Of a DNA stretch of 64,000 bases, positions 8,594 to 18,226 are shown piece by piece. How positions within the stretch are numbered: the stretch's first letter is position 1; each line of letters opens with the position of its first letter. The translations under genes were made by a program, and so were the position numbers. Under the pieces are notes generated by a model. It made no database searches and had not been told where the DNA came from. It saw only the letters and a list, made by a program, of their open reading frames with translations. The DNA comes from Pseudomonadota bacterium (lineage in GTDB: Bacteria; Pseudomonadota; Gammaproteobacteria; Burkholderiales; Burkholderiaceae_C), in assembly GCA_021819435.1 (NCBI GenBank), contig JAKARB010000003.1, positions 248,001-312,000 of the forward strand, given 5' to 3'.

Positions 8594-10660
8594 ATGTACG
8601 CCCTGTTCGACGACGCCGGCAAGTTCCTGGCAGGCCGCGTGATGTCCGAAGCCGACGCCTCGATGCAAATCGAGCTCGACTCCGGTAAACGCGTGAAGGC
8701 CAAGGCCGCCAACGTGCTGCTGAAATTCGCCAAGCCGGCCCCGGCCGAGCTCTTGGCCCAGGCGGCCGTCCAGTCGGGCGACATCGACCTCGACCTGGTC
8801 TGGGAAGTCGCCCCCGCCGAAGACTTCGGCTTCGACGACCTGGCGCGCGAGTACTTCAGCGAATCCGCCGACGCCGTGCAGCAAGCCGCCATGCTGATGC
8901 GCCTGTTCGAGGCCCCGCACTACTTCCACCGCCGTGGCAAAGGCCGCTTCAAGAAGGCGCCCGAGGACATCCTCAAGCAAGCCCTGGCCGCCATCGAACG
9001 CAAGAAACAGCAGGCCCTGCAAATCGCTCAATGGGCCGAGGAACTGGCCGCCGGCACCTGCCCGCAAGCCATCAAGGAAGAGCTCTACAAGATCCTCTTC
9101 AAGCCCGACAAGAACGGCCCCGCCTACAAGGCTGTCGTCGAGGCCGCCAAGGCCACGCAGCGCGCCCCGCTTGATCTGCTGAAAGACGCGGGCGCCATCG
9201 ACAGCCCTTACCAGTTCCACTTCAAGCGCTTCCTGTTCGAGCACTTCCCCAAGGGCACGGGCTTCCCGGCACTCGAAGCGCCCCCCATCAAGGACGACTT
9301 GCCGCTGGCGCCGGTCAAGGCCTTCTCCATCGACGACTCGATGACCACCGAGATCGACGATGCTTTGTCGGTGCAGGGACTGGGCACGGGCAGCGTCACC
9401 TACGGCATCCACATCGCCGCACCCGGCCTGGCCATCGCCCCAGGCGCACCGGTCGACCAGCTTGGCCGCGCGCGCATGTCCACCGTCTACATGCCCGGCC
9501 ACAAGATCACCATGCTGCCCGACAGCGTGGTGCAGGCCTACACGCTGATCGAAGGGCGCGACTGCCCCGCCGTGTCGCTGTACGTCACCTTCGACGAAGC
9601 CACGCTGGAGGTCAAAGCCAGCGAGACGAAGCTCGAGCGCGTGCCGATTGCCGCCAACCTGCGCCACGACCAGCTTGATGGCGTCATCACCGACGCGACG
9701 CTCAGCGGCGAGGCCCCGGCCGATTACGCCTTCGCGCCCGAGCTGGCCTTCGCCTTCCGCCTGGCCAAACACCTCAAGGCCCAGCGCGAAGTGGTGCGCG
9801 GCAAGCCCGAGACCTTCAACCGCCCCGACTACAGCTTCAAGCTCATCGCCGCCAATGGCGAGAACACGATGAGCGACGGCATCGAGCCGCAAGGTGACGA
9901 GCAGGTGCTCATCGGCGTGCGCGCCCGTGGCTCCGCGCTCGACCTGATCGTCGCCGAGGCCATGATCCTGGCCAACAGCACCTGGGGCGGCTGGCTGGCC
10001 GAACTCGGCGTGCCCGGCATCTACCGCAGCCAGGCCAGCCTGGCGCCTGGCATCAAGGTGCGCATGGGCACCAAGGCCTTGCCGCACGCCGGCATGGGCG
10101 TGGCGCAATACACCTGGGCCACCTCGCCGCTGCGCCGTTATGTGGACCTGGTCAACCAGTGGCAGATCATCGCCTGCGCGAAGAACGGCCGCACCGCTGC
10201 CCTGGCCGCGCCCTTCAAGCCCAAGGACGCCGAACTCTTCGCCATCATCTCGAACTTCGACGGGGCCTACAGCGCCTACAACGGCTTCCAGTCCAGCATG
10301 GAGCGCTACTGGACGATCAAGCACCTGGGCCAGGCCGGCATCACCGAACTCGACGCCGCCGTCATGGTCAACGGCCTGGTGCGCGCCGACACCCTGCCCC
10401 TGGTCTTCAAGGCCATCGGCGCAGACAACCTGCCGCGCCACGCCAAGGTGCGCGTGCGCATCACCGGCGTCGACCTGCTGACGCTGGACGTGCACGCCAG
10501 CGTCATCGCCCGCCTGGACGAGGCCGAGTCGGGCACGGCACCCCAGGGTGATGCCGGAGACGAGGACGACACCGAGGTGCTCGACAATGCGGGACCGCTG
10601 ACGCTGGCCATCGACGTGGCCGACGCCGAACCGGGCGAAGCCGCGAGCGCGCCCCAATGA
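8594..10660 (+). CDS. RNB-domain (RNase II/R family) exoribonuclease
   Basis: A 688-residue protein. The RNB catalytic domain occupies roughly residues 230-570; its metal-binding aspartates are in FSIDDSMTTEIDDALS, and QLGRARMSTVYMPGHKITML is also conserved. SPLRRYVDLVNQWQI near residue 520 is the family's C-terminal signature. It should degrade RNA 3' to 5' in the cytoplasm. The N-terminus lacks obvious cold-shock domains, and the C-terminal 40 residues are acidic (DAGDEDDTEV). It is shorter than RNase R and looks like the distinct RNB subfamily common in Burkholderiales. The ATG at 8594 begins MYALFDDAGKFLAG; the upstream in-frame extension is not protein-like. Confidence 0.88.
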   Translation: MYALFDDAGKFLAGRVMSEADASMQIELDSGKRVKAKAANVLLKFAKPAPAELLAQAAVQSGDIDLDLVWEVAPAEDFGFDDLAREYFSESADAVQQAAMLMRLFEAPHYFHRRGKGRFKKAPEDILKQALAAIERKKQQALQIAQWAEELAAGTCPQAIKEELYKILFKPDKNGPAYKAVVEAAKATQRAPLDLLKDAGAIDSPYQFHFKRFLFEHFPKGTGFPALEAPPIKDDLPLAPVKAFSIDDSMTTEIDDALSVQGLGTGSVTYGIHIAAPGLAIAPGAPVDQLGRARMSTVYMPGHKITMLPDSVVQAYTLIEGRDCPAVSLYVTFDEATLEVKASETKLERVPIAANLRHDQLDGVITDATLSGEAPADYAFAPELAFAFRLAKHLKAQREVVRGKPETFNRPDYSFKLIAANGENTMSDGIEPQGDEQVLIGVRARGSALDLIVAEAMILANSTWGGWLAELGVPGIYRSQASLAPGIKVRMGTKALPHAGMGVAQYTWATSPLRRYVDLVNQWQIIACAKNGRTAALAAPFKPKDAELFAIISNFDGAYSAYNGFQSSMERYWTIKHLGQAGITELDAAVMVNGLVRADTLPLVFKAIGADNLPRHAKVRVRITGVDLLTLDVHASVIARLDEAESGTAPQGDAGDEDDTEVLDNAGPLTLAIDVADAEPGEAASAPQ

Positions 10661-10670
10661 CCCCAACACG

Positions 10671-11600
10671 ATGCCCAGCCGCCTGACCGCACCCTGGAAG
10701 TACCTGAAGTCCCTCAGCCTGCTGCAGGTCTGCATCGGTGTTTCCGTGGCCTTGCACGCGGGCCTGTTCGGCTTCCGCTTCATCGACCCGGAGGGCTTCA
10801 ACCGCACCTTCCAGGACACCCCGCTGGAGGTGATCCTGGTCAACGCGGGCAGCGAAGCACGGCCCGACAAGGCCCAGGCGCTGGCGCAGCAGAACCTGGC
10901 CGGCGGCGGCGAGGCCACCGACAACCGGCGCGCACAATCGCCCCTGCCACCCTCGCCCACCAATGAAGTCGGCGACTCGCTGGAGCAGACCGCGCGCATG
11001 ATCGACCAGATGCAGCAGGAGCAGCAGCAACTGCTGGCTCAGATGCGCGAAGAACTGGCCGCCCTGCCACCGCCACAGCCGCGCAATCCGTCGCAGAGCG
11101 AGCTGGCCCGCGCCGAAGAAGAAAAGCGCCGCCAACTCACCAAGATGCTGGCCGAGCTGGAAAAGCGCATCCAGGAAGAAAACGCCCGCCCCAAGAAACG
11201 CTACCTCAGCCCCGCCACCCTGAAGTCGGCCGACGCGCTGTACTACAGCGCCTTCCGCACCCGGGTCGAACGTGCAGGCACCGATCAGTTCCCCACCAGC
11301 AACGGCCAGAAGCTCTATGGCGAGCTGATCATGGAAGTGTGGATCGCCCGCGATGGCAGCGTCAACAACGCCATCGTGGTGCAGAGCTCCGGCAAGCCCT
11401 TGCTCGATCGCCGAGCCGAAGCCATCGTGCGACGCATTGGCCGCTTCGACCCCGTGCCCGCCGAGGTCAGCACCGGCCACGACCTCATCCTCATCACCTC
11501 GCGCTTCCGCTTCACGCGTGAAGCCGGCTTCGAAGCCACCACCCAGGCCGCGAACCCCAACGCGACCCAGAACACCGTCCCAGCCGCCACGAGCCCCTGA
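10671..11600 (+). CDS. TonB-family energy transducer
   Basis: A 309-residue protein with an N-terminal membrane anchor (about 18-37), a Gln/Glu-rich coiled-coil middle (MIDQMQQEQQQLLAQM and a KAELEKRIQEE-like stretch) and a C-terminal TonB domain with YGELIMEVWIARDGSV and the closing FDPVP. TonB-like proteins pass proton-motive energy to outer-membrane receptors. It sits 10 bp after the RNB gene and 6 bp before aroE, so the three are probably cotranscribed. No exbBD or receptor genes are adjacent, so its partner is unknown. Confidence 0.85.
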   Translation: MPSRLTAPWKYLKSLSLLQVCIGVSVALHAGLFGFRFIDPEGFNRTFQDTPLEVILVNAGSEARPDKAQALAQQNLAGGGEATDNRRAQSPLPPSPTNEVGDSLEQTARMIDQMQQEQQQLLAQMREELAALPPPQPRNPSQSELARAEEEKRRQLTKMLAELEKRIQEENARPKKRYLSPATLKSADALYYSAFRTRVERAGTDQFPTSNGQKLYGELIMEVWIARDGSVNNAIVVQSSGKPLLDRRAEAIVRRIGRFDPVPAEVSTGHDLILITSRFRFTREAGFEATTQAANPNATQNTVPAATSP

Positions 11601-11606
11601 CCCCGC

Positions 11607-12473
11607 ATGACGCACACCGCCCCCGACCGCTACGCCGTCGCCGGCAACCCCGTGGCCCACAGCCGCTCGCCGCACATCCACAGCCTGTTCGCCAGGCAAA
11701 CGGGCCAGGCCGTCGACTACGGCCGCCTGCTCTGTGCTCTGGACGGCTTCTCGCCTGAGGTGAAGGCCTTTGCCGCTTCCGGCGCCAAGGGCTGCAACGT
11801 GACCGTGCCCTTCAAGTTCGAGGCCTTCGAGCTGGCCGCACGTCGCAGTCCGCGCGCCGAACTGGCCCAGGCCGCCAACACGCTTCGCTTCGACCCCGAC
11901 GAGCAAGGCGGCTGGCTGGCCGACAACACCGATGGCGTGGGCCTGGTGCGCGACATCACCATCAACGCGGGTGTGCCCCTGGCGGGCCGGCGCGTGCTGT
12001 TGCTCGGTGCAGGCGGCGCCTCCGCCGGCGTGCTGGGACCGCTGATCGAAGCACGCCCCGCCGAGATCGTCATGGCCAACCGCACCATCGAGAAGGCCGA
12101 GGCCATCGTGGCCCGCCATGCCGACTGGGCCGCTCAGCACGGCGTGAAGCTCAGTGCCCGCAGCCTGGCCGACGCCGGCCAGGGCTTCGACGTGTTCATC
12201 AACGGCACCGCCGCCAGCCTCGCCGGCAGCGGCGTGCCCGTCGGCCCCGAGGTGCTGAAAGCCGGCAGCCTCGCGCTCGACATGATGTACGGCCCCGCAG
12301 CTCAAGCCTTCCTGGACTGGGCCCGATTGCATGGCGCCGTGGCCCGCGACGGCCTGGGCATGCTGGTCGAGCAGGCCGCCGAGAGCTTCGCGCTGTGGCG
12401 CGGCGTGCGCCCCGACACCGCCCCCGTGCTGGCCGAAATGCGCGCGCTGGTCGACGCGGCCTCGGCCCATTGA
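11607..12473 (+). CDS. aroE: Shikimate dehydrogenase
   Basis: A 288-residue NADP-dependent enzyme reducing 3-dehydroshikimate to shikimate in the aromatic amino acid pathway. The substrate-binding [15 protein letters not shown] is near the N-terminus, the catalytic Lys is in NVTVPFK, the Asp in NTDGVG, and the nucleotide-binding loop is [19 protein letters not shown] follows as the NADP phosphate-recognition region. Length and motifs are typical. Confidence 0.95.
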   Translation: MTHTAPDRYAVAGNPVAHSRSPHIHSLFARQTGQAVDYGRLLCALDGFSPEVKAFAASGAKGCNVTVPFKFEAFELAARRSPRAELAQAANTLRFDPDEQGGWLADNTDGVGLVRDITINAGVPLAGRRVLLLGAGGASAGVLGPLIEARPAEIVMANRTIEKAEAIVARHADWAAQHGVKLSARSLADAGQGFDVFINGTAASLAGSGVPVGPEVLKAGSLALDMMYGPAAQAFLDWARLHGAVARDGLGMLVEQAAESFALWRGVRPDTAPVLAEMRALVDAASAH

Positions 12474-12602
12474 GCAGGCGCTCTGCATCGCCGCTCGCCC
12501 GAACCGCTCCCTGGCCTCGCAAGAACCATCGCACACCATCGCACCAGGCAACAGCCACTGATCGGCCACCGCCCCAAACTGCCCAACCCGAGGAAAACCA
12601 AG

Positions 12603-13400
12603 ATGCGCGCTGCCTGGCGGATCACCGTGCTGCTCGTGCTCAGCGGCCTGAGCCTGCAGATCTTCTTCGCGGCGCGCATCGCGCTGATGAACGTGCTGGA
12701 CCCGCAGTCCACCACCTTCCAGCGCAGCGAGTTCGTGCGCATCCTGCGCGCCCAGGGCCGCGTGCCGTGGGCTCAGGAATGGGTGCCCGGCTCGCAGATC
12801 TCGGACAACCTGCGCCGCGCCGTGATCGCCTCGGAAGACGCGAACTTCGTCGATCACAACGGCGTGGAATGGGATGCGCTGGAGAACGCCTGGCGCAAGA
12901 ACAACGCCGCTCAGGCCCGCGCCGACCGGCAACGTGCCGATGCGCTGGCCCGCCACCAGCGTGCGGTGGAGCGCGCGCGCAAGCGGGGTCGCCCCGAACC
13001 ACCGCCACCCGAGGCCATCCAGGTGACGGCCAAGGTCATCGGCGGCTCGACCATCACGCAGCAACTGGCGAAGAACCTGTTCCTCAGCGGCGAGCGCAAC
13101 TTCCTGCGCAAGGGCCAGGAGTTCGCCATCACCTTCATGCTCGAGGGCCTGCTGAGCAAGCAGCGCATCCTTGACATCTACCTCAACAACGTGGAATGGG
13201 GCGAGGGTGTGTTCGGGGCGCAGGCGGCATCGCGCCATTACTTTGGTGTCGACGCGGCGCGGCTGGCCCCAATCCAGGCAGCCAGGCTGGCGGTGATGCT
13301 GCCGGCGCCCAAGCGCTTCGAGAAGTCACCGCGCTCACCTTATGTGAGCGGACGGGCAGGGACGATCGCGGCGCGCATGGGGGCGGTGGAACTGCCCTGA
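12603..13400 (+). CDS. mtgA: Monofunctional peptidoglycan glycosyltransferase
   Basis: A 265-residue membrane-anchored GT51 enzyme that polymerises lipid II into glycan strands. One N-terminal membrane helix is followed by the catalytic Glu motif AVIASEDANFVDHNG and GGSTITQQLAKNLFLS. Between these motifs is an approximately 45-residue basic, Arg/Ala-rich insertion (AQARADRQRADALARHQRA and on to PEPPPPEA), longer than in E. coli MtgA; I believe related insertions occur in Burkholderiales. The gene lies 129 bp after aroE. Confidence 0.93.
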   Translation: MRAAWRITVLLVLSGLSLQIFFAARIALMNVLDPQSTTFQRSEFVRILRAQGRVPWAQEWVPGSQISDNLRRAVIASEDANFVDHNGVEWDALENAWRKNNAAQARADRQRADALARHQRAVERARKRGRPEPPPPEAIQVTAKVIGGSTITQQLAKNLFLSGERNFLRKGQEFAITFMLEGLLSKQRILDIYLNNVEWGEGVFGAQAASRHYFGVDAARLAPIQAARLAVMLPAPKRFEKSPRSPYVSGRAGTIAARMGAVELP

Positions 13401-13425
13401 GCACCTGAACGCCAGCACATCCGCC

Positions 13426-13845
13426 TCAGCGCAGCCGCGTCTTCGCCAGGCGCTTCGCGTTGGCCGTGGCCTTGCCATGGACCGGCTTGAGGCCCTGGCT
13501 GAGCACGCCCATGGCGGCCGCCTGCATGTCGACGGCCATTTGAGTTGCCACTTGGGCTGGACCCTTGACGGGTGAGAACGGGTTCAACAGCGAACCGAAG
13601 ATCGACAAGGCCATGGCCTGGTTGGCACGAAAGGACTCGGCCGCCATGGCGAACCACGCCTGGGTGAAGGCGGCCTGCTTTTCGGTGACCATGTTCTGGA
13701 ACTCGCGCCGGTCGCGCTCAGATAGCACGGGGCCGGCCAGCGCCATCCGCATCATCCTGTGCGCCACCACCTGGGGAACCGCGATCGCCAGCTCGGCCGA
13801 CCGCATGGCCACCGAGCTGGACTTTCGTGCGCGTCGAGCGGGCAT
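13426..13845 (-). CDS. Phasin-like (PHA granule-associated) small protein
   Basis: A 139-residue helical protein with a basic N-terminus (MPARRARKSSS), an amphipathic Met/Ala-rich core and a strongly basic C-terminus (KATANAKRLAKTRLR). Composition and layout resemble the small polyhydroxyalkanoate granule-associated phasins of Burkholderiales, with MVTEKQAAFTQAWFAM as the most family-like stretch. It may coat polymer granules. No pha genes are nearby, so the call is tentative. It converges on mtgA with 25 bp between stops. Confidence 0.6.
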   Translation of the reverse strand: MPARRARKSSSVAMRSAELAIAVPQVVAHRMMRMALAGPVLSERDRREFQNMVTEKQAAFTQAWFAMAAESFRANQAMALSIFGSLLNPFSPVKGPAQVATQMAVDMQAAAMGVLSQGLKPVHGKATANAKRLAKTRLR

Positions 13846-13889
13846 CGCAACCTCCTGTTCACAGGGCAGGCAGCGATGGTAGCCAAAGC

Positions 13890-13919
13890 AAAAAGGCCCC
13901 CGCGAACGGGAGCCTTTTC
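13890..13919 (-). terminator. Intrinsic terminator of the alkB-rubredoxin transcript
   Basis: On the minus strand the sequence forms an 8-bp stem GGCTCCCG/CGGGGGCC (one U-G pair) closed by a stable TTCG tetraloop and followed by TTTTT. It lies about 40 bp after the rubredoxin stop. The left side is also A-rich, so weak action on the plus strand is possible. Confidence 0.88.
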
Positions 13920-13960
13920 AAGTGCCGACCGCCATGCCAGCCGGCGACGACGACAAGGCC

Positions 13961-14131
13961 TCAGCCCGCGTCACCCACCGGCTCGAAGTCCACCTTGTCG
14001 CGCACCGCGCAGCCCGGGCAAGACCAGTCATCGGGGATCAACTTCCAGGGCGTGCCAGGCGCGAAGCCCTCGTGCGGATCACCCGCGGCTTCGTCGTACA
14101 CATGGTCGCAATTCGGGCAACGGTATTTCAT
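13961..14131 (-). CDS. Rubredoxin
   Basis: A 56-residue iron-sulfur protein with both CxxC knuckles, YRCPNCDHVYDE and DWSCPGCAVRDKVDF, that hold a single Fe. Start MKYRCPNC at 14131; the longer open frame upstream is not conserved-looking. It follows alkB by 32 bp on the same strand and is the natural electron donor for the alkane hydroxylase, with a rubredoxin reductase needed from elsewhere. Confidence 0.95.
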   Translation of the reverse strand: MKYRCPNCDHVYDEAAGDPHEGFAPGTPWKLIPDDWSCPGCAVRDKVDFEPVGDAG

Positions 14132-14163
14132 GTTGTCAGGTCTCCTCGGTGCCGTCTGCGAAC

Positions 14164-15357
14164 TCAGGCGCGCCCCGCCTTCACATCGGCCGCAAACGAA
14201 GCGTACTTCTTCATCAGGGCCTCGCGCTTGCCCGGCGCGAACTGGATGCGCTCCAGGTCGCCCTTGTAGTGACGGATGACACGCTTGTTCATCACGGCGA
14301 ACCACAGCGGCGTCAGGTAGGCCAGGGTGATCATGCCGGCGTAGCCAGAGGGCAGTTGCGGGCTGTCATCGAAGTGGCGCAGCGTCTGGTACTTGCGCGT
14401 CGGGTTGGCATGGTGGTCGCTGTGGCGCTGCAGGTGATACAGGAACAGGTTGGTCACCGTGTGGTTGCTGTTCCACGAGTGCTCGGGCTGGCAACGCTCG
14501 TAGCGGCCATCGGCGTTCTTGCGGCGCAGCAGGCCATAGTGCTCCAGGTAGTTCACCACCTCCAGCAGCGAGAAACCATACACCGCCTGGATCAACAGGT
14601 AAGGCAGCACGACCACGCCAAAGGCCAGCAACAAGCCGCCGAACAGCACCACCGACATCGCCCACGATTGCAGGTTCTCGTTGTCGGTGCTCCAGACACC
14701 TTTGTTGAAGCGCTTGAGGCGTTCGGCTTCGAGCTCCCAGCCCGAGCGCAGGCTGCCCACCACGGTGCGCGGCCAGAACGCCCAGAACGATTCGCCAAAA
14801 CGCGAAGTGGCCGGGTCTTCAGGCGTCGCCACGTTCTTGTGGTGGCCGCGGTTGTGCTCCACGTAGAAGTGGCCGTAGAAGGTGGGCGCCAGCGAGATGC
14901 GCGCCAGCCAGCGGTCGAGCTTGTCCTTCTTGTGACCCAGCTCGTGCGCCGTGTTGATCGCCACGCCATTGATCACGCCCACGCTGATGGCCAGCCCGAG
15001 CATGTCGTACCAGGGCATGTCCACCAACGCGATCATGGCCGCGCCACCGATGGTCACAGCGATCTGGATGGGCACGTAGGCGTAGAGCACCCAGCTGTAG
15101 TAGCGGTCATTTTCGAGCGCCTGCAGGGCGCTGTCAGGTGGGTTCGAGGCGTCTTCGCCAAACAGCCAGTCGAGCAGGGGCAAGATGGCGTGCACCAGGG
15201 CGAACGCCACCCAAAGCAACCAGCTCTGGTGGGTTTGCCAGTAGCCGGCCAGCACGCCGACGCCGATGAGGGGGATGGCCGGGCCCAACAGCCAGAGGTA
15301 GCGCTTGGGGTCGGACCAGCGAGCAGCTGGTGAGGGAGACAGGGTGGCTTGAGACAT
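14164..15357 (-). CDS. alkB: Alkane 1-monooxygenase
   Basis: A 397-residue integral membrane diiron enzyme that hydroxylates the terminal carbon of n-alkanes. The His boxes are NTAHELGHKK, EHNRGHHKNVATPEDPATSR and LQRHSDHHANPTRKYQ, plus NYLEHYG. Six membrane segments are visible. The ATG at 15357 (MSQATLSP) has AAGGAG at 8 nt spacing, better than the upstream in-frame start that adds 15 residues. It is followed by rubredoxin and is divergent from an AraC regulator that may respond to alkane or a product. Confidence 0.96.
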   Translation of the reverse strand: MSQATLSPSPAARWSDPKRYLWLLGPAIPLIGVGVLAGYWQTHQSWLLWVAFALVHAILPLLDWLFGEDASNPPDSALQALENDRYYSWVLYAYVPIQIAVTIGGAAMIALVDMPWYDMLGLAISVGVINGVAINTAHELGHKKDKLDRWLARISLAPTFYGHFYVEHNRGHHKNVATPEDPATSRFGESFWAFWPRTVVGSLRSGWELEAERLKRFNKGVWSTDNENLQSWAMSVVLFGGLLLAFGVVVLPYLLIQAVYGFSLLEVVNYLEHYGLLRRKNADGRYERCQPEHSWNSNHTVTNLFLYHLQRHSDHHANPTRKYQTLRHFDDSPQLPSGYAGMITLAYLTPLWFAVMNKRVIRHYKGDLERIQFAPGKREALMKKYASFAADVKAGRA

Positions 15358-15565
15358 CGTCGAACTCCTTGACAATGACCACAGTGTCTTGATTTGGCGC
15401 AAGGCGCGGAAGCCGGCAGCGACCGGAGGACCATCGCGATCCGCCGCGCATCGTTGAGGGTCAACCCGAGGTGGCGCAAGCGCCGGCTGACATTGGCTTT
15501 TGGCAATGGATATCCGGTCTTTTGCCGCGTGCCAGCCATCGACTTCCGTGGCAAGCTAGAGCAAC

Positions 15566-16516
15566 ATGGATACCCTCAGCCTGATTCTGGCCGACATGCA
15601 CTTTGACGGAGTGGTGTTCGCCTCGTCGGTCAACGCGCCGCCCTGGTCATGGCGACTGGCCCTCGACGGCCTCGCCTGCGCCCACGTCATCACCCGCGGC
15701 CAAGCCTGGCTCACCCGAGAGGGGGCCGACCCCTTGCTGCTCGAAACCGGCGACCTCATCGTTCTGCCCGGTGGCGTACCGCACTTCATTCAAGACAAGC
15801 CGCACACCTCGGCCACGCCGCGCGACCTGCTGCCGCTCATGGCGCGCGACCTCAGCGATTCCCGCCTGGGGGGCGAGGACACGCCCCAGTCCTGCCACCT
15901 GATCAGCACCCATGCGCGTTTCGATGTCGACATGGCGGCCCCGCTGATCCGGGCGTTGCCACCGGTGCTGCATGTGCGCGGCCTGGGCGAAGCACCGCCA
16001 CCGTGGCTGGCCGTGGGTTTGCAGTTCCTCGCCCTGGAGGTCGCACACCAGCGCCCGGCGCAGCAGGCGATCCTCAACCGCATGGGCGACATCCTGTTCA
16101 TGCAGTGCATCCGCGATTACGTCGAATCGGTGCCAGAGGGCTCGAGCAACTGGCTGTCGGCGCTGAAGGACCGTGCACTCTCGACGGCGCTGGCGCTCAT
16201 CCACCGCGAGCCGCAGCGCAACTGGACGGTGCCAGAGCTGGCCAAGGAGGCATGCCTTTCGCGCTCAGCCTTCGCCGATCGCTTCACGCAAACTTTGGGC
16301 GAGCCCCCGCTGACCTACCTCACACGCCACCGCATGCGGCTGGCCGCGCGGCAGCTCAGCACGTCAGCGCTGTCGGTGGGCAAGATCGCCGATCAAGTGG
16401 GCTATGCCTCGGAAGCGGCCTTCAGCCAGGCCTTCAAGCGCGAGCACGGGGTGTCGCCCTCGGTTTGGCGACAACGGCATCAAATGGGGCCCACGCCGCA
16501 CGCGGATGCGGCCTGA
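15566..16516 (+). CDS. AraC-family transcriptional regulator (cupin type)
   Basis: A 316-residue regulator. The N-terminal half is a cupin-like sensor domain (GDLIVLPGGVPHFI). The C-terminal half has two helix-turn-helix motifs: WTVPELAKEACLSRSAFADR and VGKIADQVGYASEAAFSQAF, with the family signature up to GVSPSVWR. It is divergent from alkB across a 208-bp gap and is the obvious candidate regulator of alkB and rubredoxin, though no binding site is evident. Confidence 0.92.
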   Translation: MDTLSLILADMHFDGVVFASSVNAPPWSWRLALDGLACAHVITRGQAWLTREGADPLLLETGDLIVLPGGVPHFIQDKPHTSATPRDLLPLMARDLSDSRLGGEDTPQSCHLISTHARFDVDMAAPLIRALPPVLHVRGLGEAPPPWLAVGLQFLALEVAHQRPAQQAILNRMGDILFMQCIRDYVESVPEGSSNWLSALKDRALSTALALIHREPQRNWTVPELAKEACLSRSAFADRFTQTLGEPPLTYLTRHRMRLAARQLSTSALSVGKIADQVGYASEAAFSQAFKREHGVSPSVWRQRHQMGPTPHADAA

Positions 16517-16529
16517 GCGCCGTTGACCG

Positions 16530-18098
16530 TCAGCGCCGAGCGGTGCCCGAGCCACCCAGCAAGGTCGCGACCTTGCGCTTGGGCTTGATGAAGCGGGACA
16601 GGCCATTGCCACCGCCGCCCGTGGTCGGCGCCACTTCCTTCTTGTCCCAGGCCGGGGGCTCGGCGCCCTCGCTGGCCTCGTAGGGCTTGTCGAAGAAGGG
16701 GTCGCGCGATTCATGGCGGCGCATGGCCGACACACGGGGTGACGCACTGGCTCGCGGCGCAGAGGTGCCCGCCATGTCCGTCCGATCAGGGCGCTCGTCG
16801 AACTCCTCGCGGCGGCGGAAGCTCGGGCGCTCGCGTTCGCGGCGGTTTTCCAGCTCGAACGGCTCGACCTCGGGCTTCTTCTTGATCAGCTTCTCGATGT
16901 CGGCCATCAGGCGGGCATCGGCGCCGGTGACCAGCGACACCGCCAGACCCGAGGCGCCCGCGCGGCCCGTGCGGCCGATGCGGTGCACGTAGTCTTCGGC
17001 GTTGAAGGGGATGTCGTAGTTGAACACCGCCGGCAGGGCCGCGATGTCGATGCCGCGCGCGGCCACATCGGTGGCCACGAGCAGGTCCACGTCACCGCGC
17101 TTGAACGCGTCCAGCGACTTGATGCGCTCGTCTTGCGACTTGTCGCCGTGCAGGGCGGCCGTGCGCAGGCCATCGCGCTCGAAGGTGCGCGCCAGGCGGG
17201 CGCAGCCGAGCTTGGAGTTGACGAAGACGATGGACTGGGTGATGCCGCGGTCGCGCAGGATCTGGCGGATCACGTGGCGCTTGTCGTCGTCGTCCACGCG
17301 GTAGAAGCGCTGCTCGACGTTGGTGGCCGTCTGGTTGGGGCGGGCCACTTCAACCAGCACCGGATCTTGCAGGTAGCTCTGGGCCAGCTTCTTGATCTCG
17401 GGCGAGAAGGTGGCCGAGAACAGCAGGGTCTGGCGCGTCTTGGGCAGGTAGCTCAGGATGCGCTGCAGGTCAGGCAGGAAGCCGATGTCGAGCATGCGGT
17501 CGGCTTCGTCAAGCACCACGTACTCCACCTGCGAGAGGTTGCAGTTCTTGGCCTCGATGTGATCGATCAGGCGGCCCGGCGTGGCGATGAGCACCTCGAC
17601 GCCGGCTTTCAGCTCGACCGTCTGCTCTTTCATGTTCATGCCGCCGAACACCACGGCCGAGCGCAGGTTGCACTTGCTGGCGTAGGTCTTGACGTTGTCG
17701 GCCACCTGGATGGCCAGTTCGCGCGTGGGCGCCAGCACGATGGCGCGCACGGGGTGGCGCGCCGGCGACATGCTGGCGTTCTCGTGCTTCATCATCTTCT
17801 GAAGCAGCGGGATGGAGAAAGCGGCGGTCTTGCCGGTGCCCGTCTGCGCGGCACCCATGACGTCGCGCCCCGCCAGCACGAGCGGAATCGCCTTGGCCTG
17901 GATCGGCGTCATCGTGGGGTACTTGATGGCGCTGAGGATCTTCTTGTCCAGCGGCAGCGTGTCGAAGCGGGCCGGCGCAGCCTGGTCGGCGGCCTCGGCT
18001 GACGCGGGCGCCGGGTTCACGGTCTCGGGGGTGACGGGCGCAGCGGCTGCGGCATCGGGCGCGGCCAGGGTGGCCGGCTGGGAGTTTTGTTCAATCAT
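16530..18098 (-). CDS. DEAD-box RNA helicase, RhlE-like
   Basis: A 522-residue ATP-dependent RNA helicase. Motifs in order: Q motif near PTMTPIQAKAIP, Walker A AQTGTGKTAAF, PTRELA, DEAD in VLDEADRMLDIGFLPD, SAT in FSATFSPEI, and HRIGRTGRAG. An Ala/Pro-rich N-terminal 45 residues and a low-complexity basic C-terminus (ENRRERERPSFRRREEFDE, ending KPKRKVATLLGGSGTARR) flank the core. Likely roles are ribosome assembly or RNA turnover. The start is ATG 18098; the frame upstream is an antisense read of amgK. It converges on the AraC gene. Confidence 0.93.
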   Translation of the reverse strand: MIEQNSQPATLAAPDAAAAAPVTPETVNPAPASAEAADQAAPARFDTLPLDKKILSAIKYPTMTPIQAKAIPLVLAGRDVMGAAQTGTGKTAAFSIPLLQKMMKHENASMSPARHPVRAIVLAPTRELAIQVADNVKTYASKCNLRSAVVFGGMNMKEQTVELKAGVEVLIATPGRLIDHIEAKNCNLSQVEYVVLDEADRMLDIGFLPDLQRILSYLPKTRQTLLFSATFSPEIKKLAQSYLQDPVLVEVARPNQTATNVEQRFYRVDDDDKRHVIRQILRDRGITQSIVFVNSKLGCARLARTFERDGLRTAALHGDKSQDERIKSLDAFKRGDVDLLVATDVAARGIDIAALPAVFNYDIPFNAEDYVHRIGRTGRAGASGLAVSLVTGADARLMADIEKLIKKKPEVEPFELENRRERERPSFRRREEFDERPDRTDMAGTSAPRASASPRVSAMRRHESRDPFFDKPYEASEGAEPPAWDKKEVAPTTGGGGNGLSRFIKPKRKVATLLGGSGTARR

Positions 18099-18226
18099 CG
18101 GGGTCGAATTATCCCCGCATTGCTGCATTTTTGCGCAAACAAATGCGGCCAACGCCCCCTCATTTCGTCGGGGCATGGCGTGAAAACAGGGCAATGGGCG
18201 CCAAAACGCGCCGAATTCCCCTGCGA

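Noticed and set aside
8468-13238. Two very long minus-strand frames (843 and 911 residues)
   Set aside because: They run antisense through the RNB, tonB, aroE and mtgA genes and show only shadow composition.
18099-18226. Possible amgK terminator (GGCGC/GCGCC stem)
   Set aside because: Stem is short and not followed directly by a T-run.
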